NCBI GenBank assembly: GCA_003452695.1
Contig: DMNP01000007.1
Location: 1-10,095, forward strand
DNA: 10,095 nucleotides
Direction: 5' to 3'
Origin: Eggerthellaceae bacterium
GTDB taxonomy: Bacteria; Actinomycetota; Coriobacteriia; Coriobacteriales; Eggerthellaceae
Both the position numbers and the translations under genes were made by a program. Numbering within the stretch: the stretch's first letter is position 1; each line of letters begins with the position of its first letter. This document shows, one piece after another, positions 1 to 7,768 of the stretch. The notes beneath the pieces are model-generated. The model saw only the letters and a list, made by a program, of their open reading frames with translations. It made no database searches and had not been told where the DNA came from.

Positions 1-1
1 G

Positions 2-436
2 AGGCGTGCGCTCTCCAGCGGGCAAGTTACTTTGGCTTGCATAACACTAATTGTTCTGCTTATTTCATCTGCTTTTACAAGCAGCTAACCGTTCGTCTGC
101 ACGTGCGTGCTCATAATCGCAATGGGAGGTGTTATCCTAGAGAAGTTGTGCGGCGTCTACGGTTTTGTGATCCTGGTTGGGGTCTCTGTTGTGATGGTGT
201 TATTTGTTTTCGGAATCGTTTACAACAGGGATATCATCCCTAATACCCGTCTGGCGTTTCCATATGGATTCGGGCACCTGAATACCCTCGGCGCGTTTCT
301 GTTTTCTGCTTGCGCCGCTTTGGCGTACTATTGCTGGGACAGGAGAACGTGGTGGGTTCCGCTCGTGGTCTGCTCCGTTTCGGCGGTGTTTCTTCTATGC
401 GTTTGCTGGCAAGAAGGGCGATCCGGATTAAGGTGA
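2..436 (+). pseudogene. Wzy-like O-antigen/capsule polymerase remnant (nonsense codon, C-terminal truncation, 5' end outside window)
   Basis: One reading frame, open from base 2, encodes hydrophobic segments typical of the Wzy polymerase family, which joins lipid-linked repeat units on the periplasmic/outer face of the membrane. The frame gives a membrane segment around bases 29-79 (LACITLIVLLISSAF), then an in-frame TAA at 86-88. It continues with more membrane segments and the stretch TRLAFPYGFGHLNTLGAFLFS (ending near 308), which resembles the conserved segment of the form SFGFGHPNTLGA in this family. A TGA at 434-436 ends it right where the next gene starts, so the usual C-terminal membrane half is missing. 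A GTG at 107 or ATG at 122 could restart translation, giving at most 109 residues. I read it as a decayed polymerase. A separate small membrane protein starting at 107 is possible, but hydrophobic character on both sides of the TAA argues for one broken gene. Family assignment is from motif memory. Confidence 0.6.
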
Positions 437-1611
437 TGTTCATGGCGAAAGAGTCAGCGCAAGCTTCCATGCAGCAGCGTAACATGCGGACGGCTACCGA
501 TGCTGCGGTTGCTTGTCAACCCATGTTGTCGGTCGTTATGCCCGTCTACAACCAGGAAAAGGTGCTCCAAGAAACATTGACGAGCATCGCCTGCCAAACA
601 TTCGGAGATTACGAACTTCTCTGCATTGACGACGGGAGCGACGACCGATCTGCGAGCATAGTGGAAGCGAACGCCGAGCGAGACGGCCGCATACATCTTT
701 TCAGACGTCCCCACGAAGGTGGCCCGAAGGCGCGGAATTTCGGGCTCGCATGCGCCGTTGGCAAGTACGTTATGTTCCTCGATTCAGACGATCTGTTCCT
801 GCCCGATTTCTTCGCGAGCATGGTGGAGGCGCTCGAGGCTACAGATGCAGACATGTGTATCTGCGAGTCCGATTTTTACCAGCACCAAAGCGGGGCTGTT
901 TCATCCAATTACAGATTCCCCGTCAAGTACAAAGAAGGGCTTTACGCGAGAAGCGACTTTGGCGGGGACGCCTTTCAGATTGGCGGGTGGTGGCCCTGGA
1001 ACAAGCTGCACCATCGCAAACGCCTGTTAGACTGCGGCGCAACGTTTCAAGATGTTCGAAGCTGGGATGACTGCCTGTTTACCGTCAAGACAATGCGTGC
1101 GGCTAACACCGTCTACCTGCTTAGAAAACCGCTCGTCCTGTACAGGCGGGGGCTGGGCACGAGTCTTGACGACACGAGATTTCATGCCAGTGCCGACGCC
1201 GTGTTCGTCGCGGAAGAGATATATCGCCAAGTTTACGAACCCGAGGCGTTCAGCGACGAGGAGGGGATGAGCTTGCTGTGGGCATGTGCCGAATTGCTCG
1301 CAGCGGCCGCTCGAGACCTTTCGACCTGCGGTACGTACACGAAATCCATGCATGAGCTTATCGCGCAGGACATCCACGCTTGGGGTATAGATAGCCGTGC
1401 TCTATTCGCATCCGGTCGAATAGAGCTTGCTTTGAAGCTCGCCCTCCAAAAGAACGCAACGCACAAGGGTGTAATGTGGGCATACGGGAAATGGGGCGTG
1501 AATCCGTCGGACAAAAAGCACACATTGCCGCAGAAGGTAGCATTTGGGACTAGAATAATACTTGCAATGATAGCTGGGCAGTTTAAGCGGGCTTTGGCTG
1601 GGAGCCATTAG
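436..1611 (+). CDS. Family 2 glycosyltransferase (GT-A fold), surface polysaccharide synthesis
   Basis: Encodes 391 residues if started at the ATG at 436, which overlaps the preceding TGA as TGATG, or 389 from the ATG at 442. An AAGG at 430-433 is better spaced for 442, so the start is uncertain by two codons. The N-terminal GT-A domain is clear: SVVMPVYN (residues 32-39), the nucleotide-binding IDDGS (64-68), RNFG after a helix, and the metal-binding FLDSDD (114-119, the DxD motif). SWDD near 209-212 sits where the catalytic acidic residue is expected. The C-terminal ~150 residues are probably helical and not recognisable. It should transfer a sugar from a nucleotide donor to a lipid-linked or sugar acceptor at the cytoplasmic membrane face. 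Donor and acceptor cannot be read from the sequence. It is the last + strand gene, facing the - strand block. Confidence 0.9.
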   Translation: MFMAKESAQASMQQRNMRTATDAAVACQPMLSVVMPVYNQEKVLQETLTSIACQTFGDYELLCIDDGSDDRSASIVEANAERDGRIHLFRRPHEGGPKARNFGLACAVGKYVMFLDSDDLFLPDFFASMVEALEATDADMCICESDFYQHQSGAVSSNYRFPVKYKEGLYARSDFGGDAFQIGGWWPWNKLHHRKRLLDCGATFQDVRSWDDCLFTVKTMRAANTVYLLRKPLVLYRRGLGTSLDDTRFHASADAVFVAEEIYRQVYEPEAFSDEEGMSLLWACAELLAAAARDLSTCGTYTKSMHELIAQDIHAWGIDSRALFASGRIELALKLALQKNATHKGVMWAYGKWGVNPSDKKHTLPQKVAFGTRIILAMIAGQFKRALAGSH

Positions 1612-1616
1612 ACGGG

Positions 1617-1641
1617 TAGCCCATCACGTGTTATGGGGCTA
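1617..1641. terminator. Possible shared terminator hairpin between convergent genes
   Basis: Between the + strand glycosyltransferase stop and the - strand methyltransferase stop, TAGCCCAT (1617-1624) can pair with ATGGGGCTA (1633-1641). This leaves one bulged G and an 8-base loop. Location between two convergent stop codons suits a bidirectional terminator. No good T-run follows directly on either strand, so this is a weak candidate. Confidence 0.35.
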
Positions 1642-1651
1642 ACGGTAGTCT

Positions 1652-2428
1652 TTATCGCTCTTTTTCCAAAAGAGGTTCGCGTGGGTTGCTGAATAAGGTG
1701 CTCACCACAAGAGTGTTTTTAGTGTGCGGATGCTCCAATCTGAGCATTTCCGTGCCCGCCATGCTAAACGGTGGGTCTTCCAGAGAAATACCGCGGTAGC
1801 TTCCATGCGGGACATCGCTGTTGCAAGCCCCCCTGCTCATTTCGACCCCTTCGGTAATGAGTACAAATTTGTATTGACGTAATTTGGGGAGGATCTGCAA
1901 GACCTCTTCGTTGCTCAAGTGCTGTAGCGCTTCACGTATCAGGCATAGATCGGCTGGCGGAAGATTGTCGTCCACCATATCAAGACAAACAAAGCGGCAT
2001 CCGTCATCGCTAAATATCCTGTTGTTTCGCGCAACCAGCTCCGGAACAATATCGCATCCCGTGTAATCATCTACAAGCGGCGCAATTCTGCTGCCCACAT
2101 TGAAATCCCCGCAGCCAAGGTCGACGATGGTTTTTATCCCCATTTCCGCGACTAATTCTTTGACCAAGATGACATACGGTTCCACTAATTCAGCGGCGTA
2201 CGAGCCCGGACCGGAATAAAAGTCGTCGGGAGCATCTTCAAGTCGTAGGTAGCCCCATCCATCGTTCTTGTAAATGTACTGGAAAGCTTCCTGCCTTGTT
2301 TTTCCTTGCATCCTGGCACAATAGATTCGCCACTTTATGTGTCTGTATATCTCAAGGGCGAAATGAAGAGGCCCCCTTTCGCCCTCCGCTTCTTTTATTC
2401 TTTCCTTAAGCGAGCCAGCTCTTCTCAT
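1652..2428 (-). CDS. Class I SAM-dependent methyltransferase of the polysaccharide locus
   Basis: Encodes 258 residues. The Rossmann-type SAM-binding region is easy to see: motif I VDLGCGDFNVG (residues 102-112), the acidic end of strand 2 in GCDIVPEL (Asp126), CLDMVDD (Asp150) for the adenine side, and LCLIREALQHLSNEE (161-175) as motif IV. The preceding FYSGPGS and the LGCGDFN style resemble small methyltransferases often found in capsule and O-antigen loci, which O-methylate sugars. That role here is inferred. The start is supported by a strong GGAGGG (2438-2443), nine bases upstream. It is the last gene of the - strand block, 107 bases after the flippase stop. Its DNA appears more AT-rich by eye than the flippase gene, suggesting a different origin. 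The acceptor sugar is unknown; a protein or small-molecule target cannot be excluded. Confidence 0.85.
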   Translation of the reverse strand: MRRAGSLKERIKEAEGERGPLHFALEIYRHIKWRIYCARMQGKTRQEAFQYIYKNDGWGYLRLEDAPDDFYSGPGSYAAELVEPYVILVKELVAEMGIKTIVDLGCGDFNVGSRIAPLVDDYTGCDIVPELVARNNRIFSDDGCRFVCLDMVDDNLPPADLCLIREALQHLSNEEVLQILPKLRQYKFVLITEGVEMSRGACNSDVPHGSYRGISLEDPPFSMAGTEMLRLEHPHTKNTLVVSTLFSNPREPLLEKER

Positions 2429-2437
2429 GCTTCATAA

Positions 2438-2443
2438 CCCTCC
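2438..2443 (-). promoter_or_regulatory. Strong ribosome binding site of the methyltransferase
   Basis: GGAGGG on the - strand lies nine bases before the ATG at 2428. It fixes that start and shows that the gene has its own efficient initiation site after a 107-base gap, unlike the coupled genes upstream. An ATG seven bases upstream of the chosen start is out of frame. Confidence 0.6.
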
Positions 2444-2535
2444 AGATATCTTTCGCAAATATCTCCCTGCTCAAGCGCCCATTGCAGCATAGCTTACTTT
2501 TCGTCGGATGCTTACGTCGATTGTTCCGCATGGCT

Positions 2536-4116
2536 CTAATCGGCGTGTGCGTCGCTTGAACCGGAGCCTTTCTTGGGACCTGGGAAGAGCATGCGCCTCG
2601 CGAACGCAACCGCCCGCTTGAAGCGCGCAGTGCGGCAAAACACCACGACCAAGAGCGCCGACGAGCACAACAGCGAGACGGCCGCCTTGACGGCCAGCCA
2701 GAAGAATCCCCCGTCAGGTACGATCCCAGCCACCAGGTATGTTGCCGCACACACGGCGATTGCCGCCGCAAGGTACCAGGCGTGGTCGAGGTAGTACGCC
2801 CGGGCCTTCTCGAGCCCGAAGTAGAACTTGAACGCCACGTGCGAGCCATATATGAAGTCGATGAAAAACAGGCTTGTCAGCGTTCCCGCCACCACGCCGT
2901 ATATGCCCCAAACCTGCACGAGCGCGAAGTTCAGCACGACGTTGGCAACTACCTCCGCGAGCGTCCTCCACCTTTGTTCCCACCACAGCCCTGCCGCGTC
3001 CACGTACACCCACTGCATATCGCCCATGGTACGCACGTAGAAGTAGGCTACCAGCAGAACAACGACCCCGAAGGGCAGCATCAGGCCCTCGCCCACCCAA
3101 ATCAGCATGAACGGCTGGAAGCATGCGAGCAGGCACGCGGCGATGACGATCGAGATCGCCGCATAGATGAACATGAACAGGCGCAAGTCGTTGAAGTTCT
3201 TTTCCCGCGTTTCGACTGCCACGCTGTTGCCCACGGCAGCGGTCATCGACGTGGCGAATACGAGAAGTATGCCCAGCAGGCCGTTCATGATGACGAAGTA
3301 GTTGCTGTAGCACGCCACGGCAGAAAGCCCGATGAAGGCGGAGATGAAGACGGCGTCGAGTGAATCCCTCGTCACCATGCAGATGCGGGTGAAGACGAGA
3401 CCGGCCACCTGCCGGCGCATTCCCACCCGCCGCCCGGTTTCCAGCCTCTGCTTTGCAAGCGAGCGATCGCTGTATTCGGGAAGAAGCCTGTCCGTTGCCT
3501 TGGCAAGCAGGATATTGCCCGCAACCGTGCACACGGGCAATGCGAGCGCATAGGCGTAGAAGTTCGGAGCCAAGACGAGCACGGCCACCTGCAGGGCGCA
3601 CTGGATCACCTGCACCACCATGTTCATCCTGCTCACAACATCGTTTCGCTGGTAGGCGTTCAACAGCGACTGCTTGTAGGCGAACAGGAAGTACCCGATA
3701 GCCGTATTTCCCAAGTAGATGAGGAAGGCGATCTGCATGTCGACGTCGGCCGGCCACTCGCCGCGCACGAGGAAGCCCAGCAATGGCAACATCGCGAGCC
3801 CCAAGGCCACTATGACGCCCCCGACGTAGCGGTACATGACCTTGAGATAGTTCAAGTAGGCGGCAACCTGGTGCACGTCGCCTTCGGCGATGGGCTTGTA
3901 CATGCCGTAGACGACCGCCGTCGCGAAGCCGAGCTCGGCAAGGCTGAGGACCGTCAGGACCGATGTGTACAGCGAGCTGATGCCCAGGTACTCGGCTCCC
4001 AAGCGATAGATGAGGAACGTGCGCGTGACGAACGGCGCGAGGAGGGAGACCGCCTTGGCCGCGAAGCCCCAGACGATGTTCCTCCCCGTGTTCTTCGTGC
4101 GATTCAAAGTCTGCAT
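2536..4116 (-). CDS. Wzx-type polysaccharide flippase (MOP superfamily membrane protein)
   Basis: Encodes 526 residues from the ATG at 4116. This start has a GGAG about 11 bases upstream and overlaps the previous gene by 13 bases; the frame stays open upstream, but that part is hydrophilic and lies inside the previous gene. The protein is largely hydrophobic, with roughly twelve to fourteen membrane segments. The N-terminus (NIVWGFAAKAVSLLAPFVTRTFLIYRLG) matches the first segment of polysaccharide export proteins. Near the C-terminus, the DAAGLWWEQRW region followed by NVVLNFALVQVWGIYGVVAGT is characteristic of the family's C-terminal domain. It would flip undecaprenyl-linked oligosaccharide across the cytoplasmic membrane. 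The coding sequence is clearly GC-rich. The C-terminus ends in a charged tail after RMLFPGPKKG. Family assignment is secure; substrate specificity is unknown. Confidence 0.92.
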   Translation of the reverse strand: MQTLNRTKNTGRNIVWGFAAKAVSLLAPFVTRTFLIYRLGAEYLGISSLYTSVLTVLSLAELGFATAVVYGMYKPIAEGDVHQVAAYLNYLKVMYRYVGGVIVALGLAMLPLLGFLVRGEWPADVDMQIAFLIYLGNTAIGYFLFAYKQSLLNAYQRNDVVSRMNMVVQVIQCALQVAVLVLAPNFYAYALALPVCTVAGNILLAKATDRLLPEYSDRSLAKQRLETGRRVGMRRQVAGLVFTRICMVTRDSLDAVFISAFIGLSAVACYSNYFVIMNGLLGILLVFATSMTAAVGNSVAVETREKNFNDLRLFMFIYAAISIVIAACLLACFQPFMLIWVGEGLMLPFGVVVLLVAYFYVRTMGDMQWVYVDAAGLWWEQRWRTLAEVVANVVLNFALVQVWGIYGVVAGTLTSLFFIDFIYGSHVAFKFYFGLEKARAYYLDHAWYLAAAIAVCAATYLVAGIVPDGGFFWLAVKAAVSLLCSSALLVVVFCRTARFKRAVAFARRMLFPGPKKGSGSSDAHAD

Positions 4117-6167
4117 GTGTTTCCCGCTCCGGTCACGTTCGTCGTTCCTCGCCCGATGCTTTTCGCGTGCCTGCTCTTCAAGCCGACGCACGAAGTTAAG
4201 AAGCAAAGGAATCGGTAGTACGGGAACGGTAGTTTCAGGATGCCCTTAAGCCATAGCACCTTGCTGTTGTTAAGTTCCAGCTCGCGCACCGCTTCGGCAG
4301 GATGCGCAAGGTAATAGATCAAGCCGTGCGAAGGAAGGAAGCCGATCCGTTTAACTCCGTCGACGAACAGGAAATGGGAATAGAATTCAAGGGCCTTCGC
4401 GGTCGGGCGAACGACGGTATTCAAATATGGCAGCAATGCGGTTTCGCAAGCGGGCGCGCCGATAAGGGATTGAAGGTTGTCCGACCTGCAGTCGCCTATG
4501 AAAGCGAGCGCCGCATCGTGCAGCCGCGCAACCGATTTCTCGGTTTCGGCAAGATGCTCGCTCTCCTCCTTAACGGGGGCTACCCCACCTGCGGTATGCG
4601 TGTATGAGGTTGTGGTTCCTTCGCTGTTGAGAAATAGCGTCTCGATGGCAGATTGTGTGAATCGAAGCGCCCTCCCATCCGAACTCCATCTATCGCTGTT
4701 GCACCAATAGCCCCTTCTATCGAGCTCGCGCCGTTTAAGCGTTCTCGTCTCGGCATCTTGGAAATCGCTCACGGCCAGATATGCCCCGATCGTCTTCTTC
4801 GATGGCAGGGCTTTCTGCAGGAGGGCCTGCATCGTCCCCGTCCAGCCTATATCGCATATGAACAGGCTTTTTGTTGATCCCGGTGTATCCTCTAAGCTGG
4901 TTCGTTCTTGAAGATAGTCAGCCAACAGGTCGTGCTGGGAGTCGAAGAATTCGCCGCAATGCTGCTTGACGAGGCTAAATACAGCCTCCTTTTTCGCGCC
5001 GTCGAAAGGCGATTCGCCGGAAAGGCCAACGCGGTCGAACGCAACGCTTTCGGAGTCGATGCCGAGGATACCAAAATAATCCCCGAGCGTGCTGCAGCCG
5101 CTTGTCAGGCAGGAGAAGATGTCGAACAGCTGGTCGTAGTTCTCCGCGCGGCCCGCCATGGCACGACACAGTGCGAGGCGGGAAACGTTCGCGTATCGCA
5201 CCGGTCCGCCTTCGCCGAACAGGCGATTCCACGCCTGCATGAGGATATGGCCCTCGCGAGAAAGGAACAAGATGCCGGGACGCCCCTCGTCGTTCCACAT
5301 GTCGTATAGCCACGTTATATAGCCATACAGGAGGGGGCCGAGTACCGCATACCCCATCCAGTCCCGAACATCTTTATCGAACGCACCGATTCTATTGGCG
5401 ATTAGCGCGCCAAGCACATCGTTGGTAAGCGGATCGCCCCTATAGCCATATCTGCTTGAAAACAGGCCCTGCTGTTTCAGCCGTCTGCGATACAAGAACG
5501 AATGGAGTCCCAGCCCTCTTGGTACGAGACAATCCGAGAGAATGTGATCGCCCAGATGCAGAATGTCTTCACGCGCCACGTCCAAGTCTTCGGCGATTCG
5601 CCGGAACAGGCGCCCGCTGCGCTTCGTCATGCCGACATCGGACGAAACGTAGAGCCGCTCGTATCCCGCATAGCCGCATTTTGCCAGAATCTTTCCTACC
5701 TCGGCTGAGCTAAGATACATATCAGACGTTATGACAATCCGCTTCTTCATCGCCAGCAATTCGTCGTAGAGCGCCTTTGCCTCTAGATTAGCGTGGCATA
5801 TGCGCAACTCGGTATCAAGTTCGAGTCCGAGCAGGTCGGGGGCTGCCTTGCTGAAGCGCGCATCCAATAGCGCATAGATTTCGAAAATCGTCGGTTCCCC
5901 CGACGGAGCGATTTCACGTGCTTTACGCTCTGCAGCCATCCTTACATCTCGAAAACCAGTAACTTTTGTGATGGGGCGACTTGCGTTATAGCGCCGTTCC
6001 ACAATATCGAACACAACAGTAGGCGACGAACAATTCCTGACCACAAGAGTGTCAAATACATCGAAAGAGATGACGCTGGCTTCTTGGATGCGCTGCAAGC
6101 TCAGCCGATCTAATCTTCTTCCGAACAGAGTTGATAGAATACTATTAATGGTTTGTTTTCCGTGCAT
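4104..6167 (-). CDS. Two-part HAD-like protein of surface polysaccharide loci
   Basis: Encodes 687 residues. An N-terminal HAD domain is visible: motif I SFDVFDTLV (nucleophile Asp36, Thr40), motif II VITSDMYL (Ser148), a lysine in TKRSG (Lys182) and motif IV HLGDHILSD (Asp207, Asp212). The second Asp of the usual DxD motif I is replaced by Phe38, as commonly seen in this FDVFDTL group, so ordinary phosphatase chemistry is not assured. A second conserved region follows with LFLSREG (about 300-306) and CDIGWTGTMQ (about 437-446), both signatures I associate with the long HAD-like proteins found in capsule and exopolysaccharide clusters. Their reaction is not well defined. The gene starts four bases after the upstream glycosyltransferase stop with only a weak ribosome site and overlaps the flippase start by 13 bases, so it is translationally coupled to both. 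No signal peptide is seen; it is probably cytoplasmic. Confidence 0.85.
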   Translation of the reverse strand: MHGKQTINSILSTLFGRRLDRLSLQRIQEASVISFDVFDTLVVRNCSSPTVVFDIVERRYNASRPITKVTGFRDVRMAAERKAREIAPSGEPTIFEIYALLDARFSKAAPDLLGLELDTELRICHANLEAKALYDELLAMKKRIVITSDMYLSSAEVGKILAKCGYAGYERLYVSSDVGMTKRSGRLFRRIAEDLDVAREDILHLGDHILSDCLVPRGLGLHSFLYRRRLKQQGLFSSRYGYRGDPLTNDVLGALIANRIGAFDKDVRDWMGYAVLGPLLYGYITWLYDMWNDEGRPGILFLSREGHILMQAWNRLFGEGGPVRYANVSRLALCRAMAGRAENYDQLFDIFSCLTSGCSTLGDYFGILGIDSESVAFDRVGLSGESPFDGAKKEAVFSLVKQHCGEFFDSQHDLLADYLQERTSLEDTPGSTKSLFICDIGWTGTMQALLQKALPSKKTIGAYLAVSDFQDAETRTLKRRELDRRGYWCNSDRWSSDGRALRFTQSAIETLFLNSEGTTTSYTHTAGGVAPVKEESEHLAETEKSVARLHDAALAFIGDCRSDNLQSLIGAPACETALLPYLNTVVRPTAKALEFYSHFLFVDGVKRIGFLPSHGLIYYLAHPAEAVRELELNNSKVLWLKGILKLPFPYYRFLCFLTSCVGLKSRHAKSIGRGTTNVTGAGNTCRL

Positions 6168-6171
6168 TTGA

Positions 6172-7134
6172 TTACCGTGCTATTCGATGATTATTCGGAT
6201 TTACGTGTCTAACGGATGGATCGAAGGCGAATCCATCAACAGTTCCCTGCACGAGCTGATACAACCTGCCACCCCGACCCGAGCGTGCATGCAGAAGAAT
6301 ATCGACAGCGGTGTAGACCGTCTTCGCGACAAGATACGCATAGCCTATCGCGCCGTGCTGCCGGTAGCAGTGGACGTCGTTGCGGGAAAGGTAATAGAAC
6401 CGGCCGATCCGGCTGATGTCCTCGGTTGCCAGGCTCGGACGAGCGTTTGCCCTCATGGCGTGGGCGACCTTGCTGGCAGAAACCGCATAGGATGGGTGCA
6501 GCTTCGATATGCGGCCGGTGTACTCGTAGTCGTCCGTCCATATGAAGTACTCCGCTATCGGAAGCCCCACCTCCCTGACCACCTCCGCCCGGAACATCGC
6601 CGATACGAAGGAGGTCATCTTCACCGGGACGAGCTTCCGCCTGTAGTCCCGCTCGTCAACATGTCTGAAGGCGTCCTTCTTGGGGCGGTTGAACTTGCAG
6701 ATCTCGCCGTCGGTCCAGTAGATGGCGCTGCAAAGAAAACCCCATCTGCCGCCTAGCTCCTCATCGGCCTTCAGCAGCTCGGCCAACGCTGTCGGGTTGG
6801 GGAAGCAATCATCATCCATTATCCATATGCGGTCGTATCCCATCGTCACCGCAGCCTCGATGCCGCACATGAAGCCGCCCGCTCCCCCGAGATTGTCCCC
6901 GGTATCTAGGTAGTGGACGCGAGGGACGGCATAGTCGGCGGTCACCATGTCGTATGTCCCGTCGGTGCTCGCGTTGTCGATTACCAGAACATCGCAGTCA
7001 GCACCCTGCTGTCCGATGATGCAATCGAGACATTGCCGCAGCATGTCCTTGCGGTTCCAGGTGACCACAACCGCTGCAGTTTTGCTCATCTTCCCGAATC
7101 TCACTGCGATGCCATCCTTTCCGCGCGCATTCAT
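6172..7134 (-). CDS. Family 2 glycosyltransferase, GlfT-like (putative galactofuranosyl- or rhamnosyltransferase)
   Basis: Encodes 320 residues from 7134, or 305 from an in-frame ATG at 7089. The second gives the more usual family N-terminus, MSKTAAVVVTWNR. Motifs in order: VVVTWNRKDML (about 22-32), VIDNASTDGT (51-60), NLGGAGGF (81-88), the metal-binding IMDDD (105-109), and FIWTDDYEY (197-205), which carries the acidic catalytic pair, followed by a histidine in KVAHAM (His224). The NLGGAGGF / MDDD / WTDDxE combination is typical of the GlfT1/GlfT2-like branch, which adds galactofuranose, and of related rhamnosyltransferases. Galactofuranose as donor is therefore plausible but unproven, and no UDP-galactopyranose mutase gene is in the window. 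It appears to be the first gene of the - strand block, followed after four bases by the HAD-like gene. Confidence 0.88.
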   Translation of the reverse strand: MNARGKDGIAVRFGKMSKTAAVVVTWNRKDMLRQCLDCIIGQQGADCDVLVIDNASTDGTYDMVTADYAVPRVHYLDTGDNLGGAGGFMCGIEAAVTMGYDRIWIMDDDCFPNPTALAELLKADEELGGRWGFLCSAIYWTDGEICKFNRPKKDAFRHVDERDYRRKLVPVKMTSFVSAMFRAEVVREVGLPIAEYFIWTDDYEYTGRISKLHPSYAVSASKVAHAMRANARPSLATEDISRIGRFYYLSRNDVHCYRQHGAIGYAYLVAKTVYTAVDILLHARSGRGGRLYQLVQGTVDGFAFDPSVRHVNPNNHRIAR

Positions 7135-7148
7135 TGGACACCCTGCCG

Positions 7149-7177
7149 ATAATAAAGCATAGAGCTGTCATTGCCTC
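7149..7177 (-). promoter_or_regulatory. Candidate promoter for the - strand polysaccharide block
   Basis: On the - strand, TATTAT (7149-7154) would be a good -10 box, with GAGGCA (7172-7177) 17 bases upstream as a weak -35. Transcription would then start near 7142, only about eight bases before the ATG at 7134 but about 53 before the ATG at 7089. If real, it favours the shorter glycosyltransferase. The -35 match is poor, so this is tentative. Confidence 0.25.
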
Positions 7178-7456
7178 GCAGCTCACAGGACGAGTGCATA
7201 GGGGTGCAGGCCAATTCACTGTGCGTATTCCCGATTTGTCGCACACACGGGAAAGAAGGTCAAGGCGACCAAACGCCTTAGTTGGGCAATGAGTGCGCGG
7301 TGTAGGGCGTTTTTCGTTTGCGCTGAGAAGCGAACGGGATTTGCAGGCTGCTGCAATCGCGCGTGCGGGAATCCCTGGGTGGCGACGTGTTCAATTGCCG
7401 CTCTTCGATGGGGGCTGCGAGGAACTATGCCTTCAGGCTTAGGAAGACAACGCCGC
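7178..7456. other. Gene-free stretch upstream of the polysaccharide block
   Basis: No reading frame here shows a recognisable protein. The one structured element I see is a short hairpin, AAGGCG (7262-7267) with CGCCTT (7274-7279) around a 6-base loop. It lacks a convincing T-run on either strand. The rest shows nothing I can name. Confidence 0.5.
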
Positions 7457-7476
7457 CCTAATAAGGCCCTATTATG
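7457..7476. repeat. Palindrome copy 1 (most diverged)
   Basis: Reads CCTAATAAGGCCCTATTATG. The right arm is intact, while the left arm differs from the CATAATAG consensus. It is followed by CCC as in copies 2 and 3. Confidence 0.65.
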
Positions 7477-7561
7477 CCCTTGCATATTGCGCATGTGGCT
7501 GTCGGCGGCGGATTTCTGCAGCTCAGGGCGTCCTCGGGCGGCTGGTTCGGATGACAGGAGG

Positions 7562-7581
7562 CATAACAAGGCGCTATTATG
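7562..7581. repeat. Palindrome copy 2
   Basis: Reads CATAACAAGGCGCTATTATG. The left arm has changes at its sixth and eighth bases. Flanking GG and CCCC extend the inverted repeat outward. Confidence 0.75.
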
Positions 7582-7665
7582 CCCCTTCGGCATCTGGCGC
7601 ACCTGTCGGTGTTGGCTTTACGCAGCTCGGAACATGTGCGACCGCCCGCACCGAATGGAGAGAGG

Positions 7666-7685
7666 CATAATAGCCCTCTATTATG
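7666..7685. repeat. Palindrome copy 3 (perfect arms)
   Basis: Reads CATAATAGCCCTCTATTATG, with perfect 8-bp arms extended to 10 bp by flanking GG and CC. Confidence 0.85.
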
Positions 7686-7768
7686 CCCCGCCTCGCCCCG
7701 CGTGCGTCATGCGAGCGCTAAAAGGCCAGATGGCGGAACCGCATTCCGGCGGTTCGGTGGGTAAAGGG

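Noticed and set aside
37..243. Small + strand frame overlapping the wzy remnant
   Set aside because: It has no start signal or protein-like features, while the overlapping frame has membrane segments and the Wzy-like motif.
2782..3363. + strand open frame of 193 codons inside the flippase gene
   Set aside because: It is antisense to a clear membrane protein. Its His/Glu/Arg-rich product is the usual shadow of hydrophobic codons on the other strand.
7145..7165. A possible fifth palindrome copy (GATAATAAAGCATAG) about three 104-bp periods upstream
   Set aside because: Only a few bases match, no copies occur at the two intermediate positions, and the arms do not pair well; probably coincidence.
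7258..7280. Hairpin as a terminator upstream of the polysaccharide block
   Set aside because: It has a six-bp stem without a following T-run, and there is no gene for it to terminate.
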